NCBI RefSeq assembly: GCF_001429395.1 | Contig: NZ_LMJT01000041.1 | Location: 324,062-388,061 of the forward strand | Length of the DNA: 64,000 bases | Origin: Allobosea sp. Root381 | GTDB lineage: Bacteria; Pseudomonadota; Alphaproteobacteria; Rhizobiales; Beijerinckiaceae | Direction: 5' to 3' | Shown here: positions 8,097 to 16,844 of the stretch, piece by piece | Position numbering within the stretch: the stretch's first letter is position 1 | Layout: each line of letters begins with the position of its first letter | Notes under the pieces: model-generated | What the model saw: only the letters and a program-made list of their open reading frames with translations | Databases searched by the model: none | What the model was told of the DNA's origin: nothing | Made by a program: the position numbers and the translations under genes

Positions 8097-9794
8097 TCAG
8101 TTGGCCTGGCGGCGCAGGAAGGCCGGGATCTCGAGCTGGTCCTCCTCGCTGACGCGGCTCGGCGCGGCGCGGCCGAGCTGGTCGAGCTGGCCCTGCGCCG
8201 GGCGCGCGGCCGGCGGCGCCGGGCGGCGCATATACTCGGCATGGGCAGCGCTCGGCGCCTGCGGCGCCATCGGTGCCATCGGCGGCTGCGGCGCCTGGCG
8301 AACCGGCATCGGCTGCTGCTCCTGGGCCTCCTCGTCCTTGCGGCCGAAGCCAACGGAGGCGAGGCGCTGCATCAGCGACATGCGCTTCTGGTCGGCGGAG
8401 GCCGGCGCCGGGGCGGGCTGAGCGCCGCGGCTGGCGGCGATCTGGTTCTGCGCGGGCACCGGCAGATCCTCGATCCGGGGCATGCGAGTCGGGCGCACGG
8501 AGCGCTCCGGCATCGGCGGGATGAAGCTGTCATCAAGCATCGGCGCATGCTCGGCCGGCATCATCATCGGCTCGGGCGCGGCGGTCATCGCCGGGCGCGG
8601 CGGCTGCGCCGGCTCGATCCTGATGTCCTCCGGCAGGGCGGCGCGGCTCTGGGTCTCGACCTGGACCGGAGCGCGCATCTCGAGCTGCTGCTCGACCGGC
8701 GCCATCATCGGGGCCAGCGGAGCCTGCCGGGCGGGCGCCGCGGTACGCAGGCGGGCCTCGGCCTTGAGACGCTCGGCGACCTGGGCGATGCGGGCCTCGG
8801 TCTCGTCGACCTCTACCTGGCTGGTGATCGGCTTGTCGATGCCGGTGGCGACGACCGAGACGCGCACGACGCCTTCGAGCGACTCGTCGAAGGTCGCGCC
8901 GACGATGATGTTGGCCTCGGAATCGACCTCCTCGCGGATGCGGGTGGCGGCCTCGTCGACCTCGTAGAGCTTCATGTCGCGCCCGCCGGTGATCGAGATC
9001 AGCAGGCCACGCGCGCCCTTCATCGAGATGTCGTCGAGCAGCGGGTTGTTGATCGCGGCCTGGGCCGCGGTCAGCGCGCGCTTCTCGCCCTGCGCCTCGC
9101 CGGTGCCCATCATCGCCTTGCCCATGCCGCGCATCACGGCGCGGACGTCGGCGAAGTCGAGGTTGATGAGGCCCGGGCGGACCATCAGGTCGGTGATGCA
9201 GGCGACGCCCGAATAGAGCACCTGGTCGGCCATGCCGAAGGCATCGGCGAAGCCGGTGGTCTCGTTGGCGACGCGGAACAGGTTCTGGTTCGGGATGACG
9301 ATGAGGGTGTCGACCGCCTCGTTCAGCTCGCCGATGCCGGCTTCCGCCATGCGCATGCGGCGATGGCCCTCGAACTGGAACGGCTTGGTGACGACGCCGA
9401 CCGTCAGGATGCCCATGTCGCGGGCGACGCGGGCGATGGCCGGGGCCGCGCCGGTGCCGGTGCCGCCGCCCATGCCGGCGGTGATGAAGACCATGTGCGC
9501 GCCCGCCAGATGGTCACGGATCTCGTCGATCACCTCTTCGGCGGCCGCACGGCCGACCTCGGGCTGCGAACCGGCACCGAGGCCCTCAGTGACCTGGAGG
9601 CCCATCTGGACGATGCGCGAGGCGCGCGATAGCGCCAGCGCCTGGGCATCCGTGTTGGCGACCACGAAGTCGACGCCGTCGAGACCGGCCTCGATCATGT
9701 TGTTGACCGCGTTTCCGCCCGCGCCACCGACGCCGAAGACCGTGATCCTGGGCTTGAGTTCCCGGATGTCCGGGGCTTGCAGATTCATCGCCAT
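8097..9794 (-). CDS. ftsZ: Cell division protein FtsZ
   Basis: A 565-residue tubulin-like GTPase that forms the Z ring. The nucleotide-binding GGAGGNAVNNM is at about 23-33 and the T-loop GGGTGTG at about 109-115; the catalytic T7 segment is near GLINLDFADVR. The conserved core ends near residue 325. A very long disordered linker of about 220 residues, rich in Pro, Met, Ala and Gln, then leads to the conserved C-terminal peptide DQLEIPAFLRR, the docking site for FtsA and other anchors. E. coli FtsZ is 383 residues, so the extra length is all linker, as is usual in alphaproteobacteria. Start ATG has AGAGG 6 nt upstream. It follows ftsA after 144 nt. Confidence 0.98.
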   Translation of the reverse strand: MAMNLQAPDIRELKPRITVFGVGGAGGNAVNNMIEAGLDGVDFVVANTDAQALALSRASRIVQMGLQVTEGLGAGSQPEVGRAAAEEVIDEIRDHLAGAHMVFITAGMGGGTGTGAAPAIARVARDMGILTVGVVTKPFQFEGHRRMRMAEAGIGELNEAVDTLIVIPNQNLFRVANETTGFADAFGMADQVLYSGVACITDLMVRPGLINLDFADVRAVMRGMGKAMMGTGEAQGEKRALTAAQAAINNPLLDDISMKGARGLLISITGGRDMKLYEVDEAATRIREEVDSEANIIVGATFDESLEGVVRVSVVATGIDKPITSQVEVDETEARIAQVAERLKAEARLRTAAPARQAPLAPMMAPVEQQLEMRAPVQVETQSRAALPEDIRIEPAQPPRPAMTAAPEPMMMPAEHAPMLDDSFIPPMPERSVRPTRMPRIEDLPVPAQNQIAASRGAQPAPAPASADQKRMSLMQRLASVGFGRKDEEAQEQQPMPVRQAPQPPMAPMAPQAPSAAHAEYMRRPAPPAARPAQGQLDQLGRAAPSRVSEEDQLEIPAFLRRQAN

Positions 9795-9938
9795 GGGTTG
9801 CCTCTTTTGATCCTTTGTCCGGCGCCTGGCGGGAGCCGTCCCGATTGCTACATTCGACGCCGTGGCTCGTCCGCGAAGCGGGGGAGCCGGTACTCACTCA
9901 AATCCCGAACATGGTCTCTGCGGAGAACCGCGCCATAT

Positions 9939-11267
9939 TCAGAAACTGTCCTTCAGCCACCGCCCGACACGCGAGAAGTAGCCATCCGTCCCGGTCGCGA
10001 AATAGGCCGCACCGGCTCGTGGTTCGAAATGCTCGACATGCGCCACCTGCGGGTAGACCAGCAGGCCGACGGCAGCCGCGAAGGCGGGCCCCTTCCCGGC
10101 TTCCGGCAGGCCCCGGATGCCGAGCGGCCGGCCCGTGCGGACCTGGCCGCCGAGGATGCGCCGCGCCACCTCGGGCAGGCCGGTGAGCTGGCAGGCGCCG
10201 CCCGTCAGCACGACCCGGCGCCCGGCCTGGGCCGAGAAGCCCGCCTGGGTCAGGCGATCGCGCACGAGCTCGAGGATTTCCTCGACGCGCGGCTTGATGA
10301 TCCTGACAAGATGAGACTTAGCGAGGTGGTTCGGCGTGTCGCGCTCGTCATCGTCCACCTGCGGCACGGAGATCATGTCGCGCTCGTCCGAGGCGCTGGA
10401 GATGCAGGAGCCGTGCAGCGTCTTCAGCCGCTCGGCCGCCGAGACGCGGGTCGAAAGCCCGCGCGCCACGTCCATGGTGATGTGGTTGCCGCCGACCGCG
10501 ATCGCGTCGGCATGCATCAGGTGCCCGCCCGAGAATACGCCGAGGCTGGTCGTGCCGCCGCCCATGTCGACCGTGACGACGCCCATCTCGGCCTCGTCGT
10601 CGACGAGAACTGAGAGCCCCGAGGCGTAGGGCGTCGCGACCACCGCCTCGACCTCGAGATGGCAGCGTTCCACCGCCAGCATGACGTTGCGTGCCGCCGA
10701 GGCCTCGCTGGCGACGACATGCATGTCGACCGAGAGCTTGCCGCCGATCAGCCCGCGCGGATCGAGCACGCCGGGCACGCCGTCGAGCGCATAGCCGGTC
10801 GGCAGCGCATGGAGCACGGCCTTGCCGGGGCGGATCGCATGGGTCGCGGCGGCCGCGAGCACGCGCTTGACGTCGCCGTCGCCGGCCGAGCCGGAGCGGA
10901 GATCGACGCTCGCCGCATAATGCTGCGAGGCGATGCGCCCGCCGGTCAGGTTGACGATGACCGACTGCACCTCGACCTTCGCCATCCTCTCGGCGGCGTC
11001 CACCGCCGCACGGATCGCGCGCTCGGCGCTTTCGAGATCGATGATCGCGCCGCCCTTCAGGCCGAGCGAGCGCTGATGCCCGATGCCGATGATGCGCGCG
11101 ACATGGGTGCGGCCGCGTAGCCGCTCATTGGCCTCGGCCGGGTTCAGCTCGGCGATCAGGCAGACGACCTTGCTGGTGCCGATGTCGAGAATCGACAGCG
11201 TCGCGCTCTTGCGCGACGAGAGCGGCCGCATCCGCGGCGTCAGGCCCTGGGAGGTGACGTGGTTCAC
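9939..11267 (-). CDS. ftsA: Cell division protein FtsA
   Basis: A 442-residue actin-like protein that tethers FtsZ to the membrane. It shows the ATPase-fold segments ILDIGTSKVVCLI, VDMGGGTTSLGVF and VLTGGACQLTGL, and ends in an amphipathic helix FSRVGRWLKDSF, the membrane-targeting sequence. The start is taken as GTG 11267, which shares GTGA with the ftsQ stop and has GGAGGCGAGG just before it; this implies translational coupling to ftsQ. The same frame remains open far upstream through ftsQ, but that is shadow sequence. Confidence 0.95.
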   Translation of the reverse strand: MNHVTSQGLTPRMRPLSSRKSATLSILDIGTSKVVCLIAELNPAEANERLRGRTHVARIIGIGHQRSLGLKGGAIIDLESAERAIRAAVDAAERMAKVEVQSVIVNLTGGRIASQHYAASVDLRSGSAGDGDVKRVLAAAATHAIRPGKAVLHALPTGYALDGVPGVLDPRGLIGGKLSVDMHVVASEASAARNVMLAVERCHLEVEAVVATPYASGLSVLVDDEAEMGVVTVDMGGGTTSLGVFSGGHLMHADAIAVGGNHITMDVARGLSTRVSAAERLKTLHGSCISSASDERDMISVPQVDDDERDTPNHLAKSHLVRIIKPRVEEILELVRDRLTQAGFSAQAGRRVVLTGGACQLTGLPEVARRILGGQVRTGRPLGIRGLPEAGKGPAFAAAVGLLVYPQVAHVEHFEPRAGAAYFATGTDGYFSRVGRWLKDSF

Positions 11268-12232
11268 GCCTCGCCTCCCTTCTTCTTCGTCTTGTTGTTC
11301 TTGAGCTGGTCGGCGCGGGTTGCCGCGCCCTCCTCCGTCAGCCGCATGACCACGCGGTCCGGCTGGCGCAGGTCGATGGCCAGCAGGTCCTTCTCCATGA
11401 TGCGGTAGTCGCTTTGGAGCGAGACCAGGCGCTTCAGCGCCTCGGCCGGCGCGATCTCGGGCAGGCGGACATCCATGCCGTTGTCGAGCTTGAGGTTCCA
11501 GCGCCGCCCCGAGACGAGCGTCGCCGCGCGGATATGGGACGCCATGGCGCCGGCCTCGGACCGCAGCGCGAGGTATTCGCGGGCCCGGTTGTTGGCGTCT
11601 GCCCCCACGACGAGCGGCAGATGGGCAAAGCGTCCGTCGTCCATCTTGTCGATCACGGTCCCGTCCGCTGCGATGACGAAGAGCTCGCCCTTGACCTGCC
11701 AGAGCGCGAAGGGCTCGCGCTCGGTCAGCGTGATGGCGACCTCGCTCGGATAGAGCTTGCGCACGGTCGCCTCGCGGATCATCGGCGCGGCCTCCAGGCG
11801 CTTGCGTGCCTCGTCGGCGTCGAAGAACGCCAGCGAGGTCTTCGAATCGATTCCCGCCGCGACCAGCACCTCGATTTCGGAGAGTTCCGCGATGCCCGAA
11901 ATGGTCACGCGGTCGATCCCGAAGCCGACGAGGCTCGCCAGCATGTGATGCGGCTCGCCGTAATTGGCGCGGAGCGTCTCGAGATGCCCGCCGAGCACGA
12001 TGCCGACTCCGGCGCTGAGGGTGAGGAAACCCAGAGCCAACCAGGTGCCGATGCGCTGCGGCAGCCGCTGCGCCAGCGGCAGCGCGGCGGCGCTGCGGCG
12101 CGAGCGGCGCAGCCAGCGCCCCGGCCGCTCGCCGACGAGCAGCTGCGGCCCGGGAGCCGGAACGGGGAGACGCGAGGCGGCGTTCGCTGCCACTGTCTTC
12201 ACCGATCGAGGGAGGCGTCCTCCACCATCCAT
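11264..12232 (-). CDS. ftsQ: Cell division protein FtsQ
   Basis: A 322-residue single-pass divisome protein. It has a basic cytoplasmic N-terminus, one transmembrane helix (about 61-82, IGTWLALGFLTLSAG), then a periplasmic POTRA domain (about 108-178, beginning FGIDRVTISGIAEL) and the FtsQ beta domain. The lysine-rich tail (NNKTKKKGGEA) is unusual in being charged. ATG 12232 overlaps ddl by 34 nt. An in-frame GTG at 12202 would give a 4-nt GTGA overlap with the ddl stop, the same arrangement as ftsQ/ftsA, so the true start may be there. Confidence 0.93.
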   Translation of the reverse strand: MDGGGRLPRSVKTVAANAASRLPVPAPGPQLLVGERPGRWLRRSRRSAAALPLAQRLPQRIGTWLALGFLTLSAGVGIVLGGHLETLRANYGEPHHMLASLVGFGIDRVTISGIAELSEIEVLVAAGIDSKTSLAFFDADEARKRLEAAPMIREATVRKLYPSEVAITLTEREPFALWQVKGELFVIAADGTVIDKMDDGRFAHLPLVVGADANNRAREYLALRSEAGAMASHIRAATLVSGRRWNLKLDNGMDVRLPEIAPAEALKRLVSLQSDYRIMEKDLLAIDLRQPDRVVMRLTEEGAATRADQLKNNKTKKKGGEA

Positions 12233-13113
12233 TTGACGAGCTCACCGAAGTTAAGGCCCGCGTGGGCTGCGAGTTCTGGCACTAGGCTGGTTTCGGTCAT
12301 GCCGGGCTGCGTGTTGACCTCCAGCCAGACGAGAGTGTCGGTCTCGTCGTCGTAGCGGAAGTCAGACCTGCTGACGCCCCGGCACCCGATTGCTTGATGC
12401 GCCGTTAACGCACACTCTTCGATCTGCTGGTAAATTTTTGGTAAAATTTGAGCCGGGCAGATGTGGATCGAGCCACCTTTTGTGTACTTGGCGTCGTAGT
12501 CGTAGAACTCGCCCGTGGACGCCCGGATCTCGGTAACGCCCAGCGATTTTCCGCCCATGATGGCGCAGGTCAGTTCGCGCCCGGCGATGAAGGTTTCGGC
12601 CAGCATCGCCTCGCCGCAGGGCCAGTCCGGCCGGGCGATTTCCTGCGGCGGATGCTCGCGCCCCTTCTTGACGATCACGACGCCGACGGATGAGCCCTCA
12701 TTGACCGGCTTGAGCACATAAGGCGGTGGCAGAACGTGCTTCTTCGCCGCCTCGAAGCGGGAAACCAGCACGCCATGCGCCACCGGCACGCCGGCGGCGG
12801 CGACGACCATCTTGGCCTTGTCCTTGCGGATCGCCAGAGACGAGGCCAGCACGCCGGAATGGGTGTAGGGGATGCCGAGGATCTCGAGCAGGCCCTGGAT
12901 CGTGCCGTCCTCGCCGAAGCGGCCATGCAGGGCATTGAAGGCGACGTCGGGCTTCAGCTTCGCCAGCACCTCGGCGATGTCGCGGCCGACATCGACCTTT
13001 GTGACCCGGAAGCCGACACTCTCCAGCGCCGCGGCGCAGCCGGCGCCCGTGTCGAGGCTGACCTCCCGCTCGACGGACCAACCGCCCATCAGCACTGCGA
13101 CATGTGTGGTCAT
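12199..13113 (-). CDS. ddl: D-alanine--D-alanine ligase
   Basis: A 304-residue ATP-grasp enzyme joining two D-Ala for the peptidoglycan stem peptide. The N-terminus HVAVLMGGWSVEREVS is the typical Ddl opening, with LKPVNEGSSVGVVIV in the ATP-binding region and LEVNTQPGMTETSLVP at the catalytic C-terminus. Length is normal (E. coli DdlB 306). It is the first gene after a 103-nt gap that carries a CtrA-like box, so it probably heads a ddl-ftsQ-ftsA transcript. Confidence 0.97.
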   Translation of the reverse strand: MTTHVAVLMGGWSVEREVSLDTGAGCAAALESVGFRVTKVDVGRDIAEVLAKLKPDVAFNALHGRFGEDGTIQGLLEILGIPYTHSGVLASSLAIRKDKAKMVVAAAGVPVAHGVLVSRFEAAKKHVLPPPYVLKPVNEGSSVGVVIVKKGREHPPQEIARPDWPCGEAMLAETFIAGRELTCAIMGGKSLGVTEIRASTGEFYDYDAKYTKGGSIHICPAQILPKIYQQIEECALTAHQAIGCRGVSRSDFRYDDETDTLVWLEVNTQPGMTETSLVPELAAHAGLNFGELVKWMVEDASLDR

Positions 13114-13156
13114 CGAGATCCCCGGTCGAAACGATGTCCGACCCTTGGCCCGAGAT

Positions 13157-13175
13157 GGTTAACGGGCCGTTAACC
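13157..13175. promoter_or_regulatory. CtrA-type box upstream of ddl-ftsQA
   Basis: A perfect palindrome GGTTAAC-GGGCC-GTTAACC. It contains TTAACGGGCCGTTAA, an exact match to the CtrA consensus TTAA-N7-TTAA, and reads TTAACCAT on the minus strand. It lies 46-60 nt upstream of the ddl start. CtrA is the cell-cycle master regulator of alphaproteobacteria; binding here is inferred. Confidence 0.65.
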
Positions 13176-13216
13176 CTGCCGCTTCCGCCCTGCCGGAAAT
13201 TAACTGCCAGGGGGTC

Positions 13217-14143
13217 TCAGGCCGCCACGCCGAGCCGCTTGATCTCCCAGTGCAGCTCGTAGCCGGAATGCGCCTTGACCCGGCGCCGGACCTCCTCGCC
13301 CAGCCCCTCGACATCGGTCGCGGTGGCGCCGCCGGTGTTGATCAGGAAATTGCAGTGCATTTCCGAGACCTGCGCCCCGCCGACGCGCAGGCCCCGGCAG
13401 CCGGCCGCATCGATCAGCTGCCAGGCCTTCCCGCCGGGCGGGTTCTTGAAGGTCGAGCCGCCGGTGCGCTCCTTGATGGGCTGGGCCGCCTCGCGCGCGG
13501 CCGTGACCCGGTCCATCTCGGCCTGAATCTCCGCCTTGTCGCCCGGCCGGCCCTGGAACAGCGCCGAGGTGAAGATGATGTCCTGCGTCGCAGGCCCGCT
13601 ACTGCGATAGGCAAAGCCCATCTCGGCATGGCTGAGCGTCACGATATCGCCCGCCCGGGTTACGCCGCGCGCCTCGACCAGCACATCGGTCGTCTCGCCG
13701 CCATGGGCGCCGGCATTCATCCGCAGCGCGCCGCCGATGCAGCCGGGAATGCCGCGGAAGAAGGCAAGCCCGTCGAGCGCGGCATCGGCCGCCGCCCGCG
13801 CCACCTTGACGTCCGGAACCGCGGTGCCGGCGCGCAACCGGTCCCCCTCCTCGATCGCGATCTCGCCGAAGGCCTTGCCGCCGAGCCGGATCACCAGACC
13901 CGGAACGCCGCCGTCGCGGACGATCAGGTTGGAGCCGAGCCCGACCACGGTGATGGCAATGCCCTTGGGCAGATGCGCCAGCAGATGGGCGAGGTCCGCC
14001 TCGTCGGCCGGGGTGAACAGGACCTGGGCCGGACCGCCGACCCGGAACCAGGTCAGCGGCGCCATCTCGGCATTGGCGATCAGGCGTCCGCGCAGTTCGG
14101 GGGCGGCGGCGCGGATGTCGGAGGTGATGTCGGGGAAGGTCAT
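13217..14143 (-). CDS. murB: UDP-N-acetylenolpyruvoylglucosamine reductase MurB
   Basis: A 308-residue FAD enzyme reducing UDP-GlcNAc-enolpyruvate to UDP-MurNAc. It has the FAD-binding motif VVGLGSNLIVRDGG, the IPGCIGGALRMNAGAHG segment, the catalytic serine in RTGGSTFKNP and the C-terminal LHWEIKRLG containing the catalytic Glu. Start ATG 14143 (MTFPDITSD) is chosen because the open frame upstream runs through a palindromic repeat (14186-14261) and looks non-coding. No strong Shine-Dalgarno is seen. It is 166 nt downstream of murC. Confidence 0.96.
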   Translation of the reverse strand: MTFPDITSDIRAAAPELRGRLIANAEMAPLTWFRVGGPAQVLFTPADEADLAHLLAHLPKGIAITVVGLGSNLIVRDGGVPGLVIRLGGKAFGEIAIEEGDRLRAGTAVPDVKVARAAADAALDGLAFFRGIPGCIGGALRMNAGAHGGETTDVLVEARGVTRAGDIVTLSHAEMGFAYRSSGPATQDIIFTSALFQGRPGDKAEIQAEMDRVTAAREAAQPIKERTGGSTFKNPPGGKAWQLIDAAGCRGLRVGGAQVSEMHCNFLINTGGATATDVEGLGEEVRRRVKAHSGYELHWEIKRLGVAA

Positions 14144-14185
14144 GACCGAGGCTTTATCCCAACGTCTGCAGCAACGAAACCGCGT

Positions 14186-14261
14186 CGTCATTCTCGGGCG
14201 CCCGTGGCGCAGACCCGAGAATGACGATCCGGAGATGTTCCGGGCAAGCCCGAGCATGACG
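14186..14261. repeat. Composite palindrome between murC and murB, family C
   Basis: Two units. First CGTCATTCTCGGGC...CCCGAGAATGACG (14186-14226, 13-bp arms); then GATGTTCCGGGCAAGCCCGA with trailing GCATGACG (14234-14261). The same two-part element occurs between murE and ftsI (24348-24473), where the units are farther apart. Confidence 0.75.
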
Positions 14262-14309
14262 CAGTTGCACCGTGTCACCTTCTCCCCCGAGGGAAGAAGG
14301 ATTCAAGGC

Positions 14310-15716
14310 TCAGCCCTTCAGCGCCGCCAACTCCCCCGGCAGCGCATAGGCCCATTGCGTGATGTTGCCGGCACCCAGCAGGACGACATAATCGCCCGGC
14401 CCCGCGACTTCGGCCACCATCTCGGCGAGCTTGTCCGAGCTCTCCAGCGGCAAGGCATGACGGTGGCCGCGCGCCTTGATGCCGGAGACCAGCGAATCGC
14501 GGTCGGCACCAGGGATCGGCGCCTCGCCCGCCGCATAGGTGTCGGCGACGATCACCGTGTCGGCATCGTTGAAGCAGGCGGCGAAATCGTCGAACAGGCT
14601 GGCGAGCCGCGTGTAGCGGTGCGGCTGCACCACGGCGATGACCTTGCCCTTGGTCGATGCTCGTGCGGCGCGCAGAACGGCCGCGATCTCGACCGGGTGA
14701 TGGCCGTAATCGTCGAAGATCAGCGCGCCGTTCCATTCGCCGGTCTTGGTGAAGCGGCGCTTCACCCCGCCGAACCCGGCCAGTGCCTCGCGGATGCGCT
14801 CCACCGGCACGCCGAGATCATAGGCCACGGCGATCGCGGCGGTCGCGTTCAGCGCGTTGTGATGGCCCGGCATCGGCATGATGAGATCGCGAATGACCTC
14901 GTCGCGGCCGCGCTTGCGGTCGCGGATCAGGAGCGTGAACTTCGCCTGCCCACCCGACAGATCGATGTCGATCAGGCGAAAATCGGCCTGCGGATTCTCG
15001 CCATAGGTGACGACGCGGCGGTCCTCGATCTGCCCGACCAGCCCCTGCACCGTCGGATGGTCGATGCACATCACGGCGAAACCATAGAAGGGCAGGTTCT
15101 CGACGAAGGTCCGGAACGCCGCCTTGATCGCGTCGAAGGTGCCGAAATGGTCGAGATGCTCGGGGTCGATATTGGTGACGATCGCGACGTCGGCCGGCAG
15201 CTTCAGGAAGGTGCCGTCCGATTCGTCGGCCTCCACCACCATCCAGTCGCTCTCGCCCATGCGCGCATTGGTGCCGTAGGCGTTGATGATGCCGCCATTG
15301 ATCACGGTCGGGTCGAGCCCGCCCTTCTCGAGCAGCGTCGCGACCAGCGAGGTGGTCGTGGTCTTGCCATGGGTGCCGGCGACAGCGACTGCTGTCTTCA
15401 GCCGCATCAGTTCGGCCAGCATCTCGGCCCGGCGCACCACCGGCAGGCGGTTCTCGCGCGCCGCGACGAGTTCCGGATTGTCGCGCTTGATCGCCGTCGA
15501 GACCACGACGACCTCGGCCTCGCCGAGATTCTCCGCATTGTGGCCGACGAAGGTCCTGATGCCCTTCTCGGCCAGGCGCTTGACGTTGGCGCCGTCGGAG
15601 GCGTCCGAGCCCTGCACCTTGTAACCGAGATTGTGCAGCACCTCGGCAATGCCGGACATGCCGATACCGCCGATGCCGACGAAATGGATGGCGCCGAGTT
15701 CTGCCGGCAGCTTCAT
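14310..15716 (-). CDS. murC: UDP-N-acetylmuramate--L-alanine ligase MurC
   Basis: A 468-residue Mur ligase adding L-Ala to UDP-MurNAc. It has the N-terminal Rossmann motif FVGIGGIGMSG (about 12-22), ATP-binding GTHGKTTTTS at about 114-123, and the ligase motifs DESDGTF and HNALNATAA. Length is normal (E. coli 491). It follows murG with a 23-nt gap, so the two are probably co-transcribed. Confidence 0.97.
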   Translation of the reverse strand: MKLPAELGAIHFVGIGGIGMSGIAEVLHNLGYKVQGSDASDGANVKRLAEKGIRTFVGHNAENLGEAEVVVVSTAIKRDNPELVAARENRLPVVRRAEMLAELMRLKTAVAVAGTHGKTTTTSLVATLLEKGGLDPTVINGGIINAYGTNARMGESDWMVVEADESDGTFLKLPADVAIVTNIDPEHLDHFGTFDAIKAAFRTFVENLPFYGFAVMCIDHPTVQGLVGQIEDRRVVTYGENPQADFRLIDIDLSGGQAKFTLLIRDRKRGRDEVIRDLIMPMPGHHNALNATAAIAVAYDLGVPVERIREALAGFGGVKRRFTKTGEWNGALIFDDYGHHPVEIAAVLRAARASTKGKVIAVVQPHRYTRLASLFDDFAACFNDADTVIVADTYAAGEAPIPGADRDSLVSGIKARGHRHALPLESSDKLAEMVAEVAGPGDYVVLLGAGNITQWAYALPGELAALKG

Positions 15717-15739
15717 GGGTCAGATGTCCTTGATGGGGT

Positions 15740-16840
15740 CTAAATCGAGAATCCGGCCACCTCGGCAACGAGGCGGGCAAGTCGGTCGGCGGCATCGGGG
15801 ATGCCCGCGCTCTTGGCGTTATCGGCCATGGCCGTCAAGTGCGCCGGCTGCCGCAGCAGGCCGGAGAGCTCGGTCGCAAGCCGACGTGGCGTGAACTCCG
15901 GTTGCAGGATGCGGATCGCGCCGCCGGCCTTCTCCAGGAAGCCGGCATTGGCGGCCTGATCCTGGTCGAGCGCGCCGGGCAGCGGCACCAGAAGTGACGG
16001 CCGGCCGATCACAGTCAGCTCCGCGACGGTCGAGGCACCCGAACGGCCGATGACGAGATGGGATCGCGCCATCCGCGCCGGCAGGTCCTTGAAGAAGGGC
16101 GCGATCTCGCACCTCACGCCGAGCTGGCCGTAGATGCCGCTCACGCGGTCGGCATCCTCGGCCCGCGCCTGCTGCGTGATGACGAGACGGGAACGCTCCT
16201 CCGGGCTCAGCTGCTGGATCGCGGGCGGCACGATGTCGGCCATGATCCGCGCGCCCTGGCTGCCGCCGAAGACGAGCAGGTTGAAGTCTCCCTCGCCCGG
16301 CCCGGCATAGGGCGAGGCCGCGGCAGTCACGGCCGGGCGCACCGGATTGCCGACATGGCGGCATTTCGCCCGCGCCGACGGCGAAAGCCCGCCGACCTCC
16401 GAGAAGCCCGTGCCGATCGCATCGACCCAACGCGAGAGGAAGCGGTTGGCCCGCCCGGCGACGGCGTTCTGCTCGTGGATCAGCGTCCTGGCGCCGCCGA
16501 GCGCGGCGCCCAGCACCGGCGGGACGGTGGGATACCCCCCGAAACCGACGACCAGCGCAGGCCTGACCTCCTTCACCGCCCGCCGCGCAGCCAACACGCC
16601 GCGGCCGATGTCGAGACCGACGCGAAGCTTGCCCGAGAGCGAGCGGCCGGACGGGGTCGCGGACGGAACCGGAATGACCGCATCGGCCGGGAACTCGCCG
16701 GCGAACTCCGCCCCGCGCGGATCGGTCATCAGCATGACCCGGATGCCCTGCGCCCGCAGCACATGGCTCAGCGCTTCGGCCGGGAACAGATGCCCGCCCG
16801 TCCCACCCGCCGCGAGGATGACGAGCTTGTCCTGCGCCAT
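15740..16840 (-). CDS. murG: UDP-GlcNAc:undecaprenyl-PP-MurNAc-pentapeptide transferase MurG
   Basis: A 366-residue GT-B glycosyltransferase that converts lipid I to lipid II at the inner face of the membrane. It has the first glycine-rich loop LAAGGTGGHLFPAEAL near the N-terminus, a second one in LLVFGGSQGARIM and donor-binding IGRSGASTVAEL. Start ATG 16840 has AGGA 9 nt upstream and lies 4 nt after the ftsW stop; twelve upstream in-frame residues are unlikely to be translated. Confidence 0.97.
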   Translation of the reverse strand: MAQDKLVILAAGGTGGHLFPAEALSHVLRAQGIRVMLMTDPRGAEFAGEFPADAVIPVPSATPSGRSLSGKLRVGLDIGRGVLAARRAVKEVRPALVVGFGGYPTVPPVLGAALGGARTLIHEQNAVAGRANRFLSRWVDAIGTGFSEVGGLSPSARAKCRHVGNPVRPAVTAAASPYAGPGEGDFNLLVFGGSQGARIMADIVPPAIQQLSPEERSRLVITQQARAEDADRVSGIYGQLGVRCEIAPFFKDLPARMARSHLVIGRSGASTVAELTVIGRPSLLVPLPGALDQDQAANAGFLEKAGGAIRILQPEFTPRRLATELSGLLRQPAHLTAMADNAKSAGIPDAADRLARLVAEVAGFSI

Positions 16841-16844
16841 GGCG

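Noticed and set aside
8241..9632. A 463-codon open frame antisense to ftsZ
   Set aside because: Composition is that of a shadow frame (Asp, Arg, His, Gly runs) opposite a certain gene.
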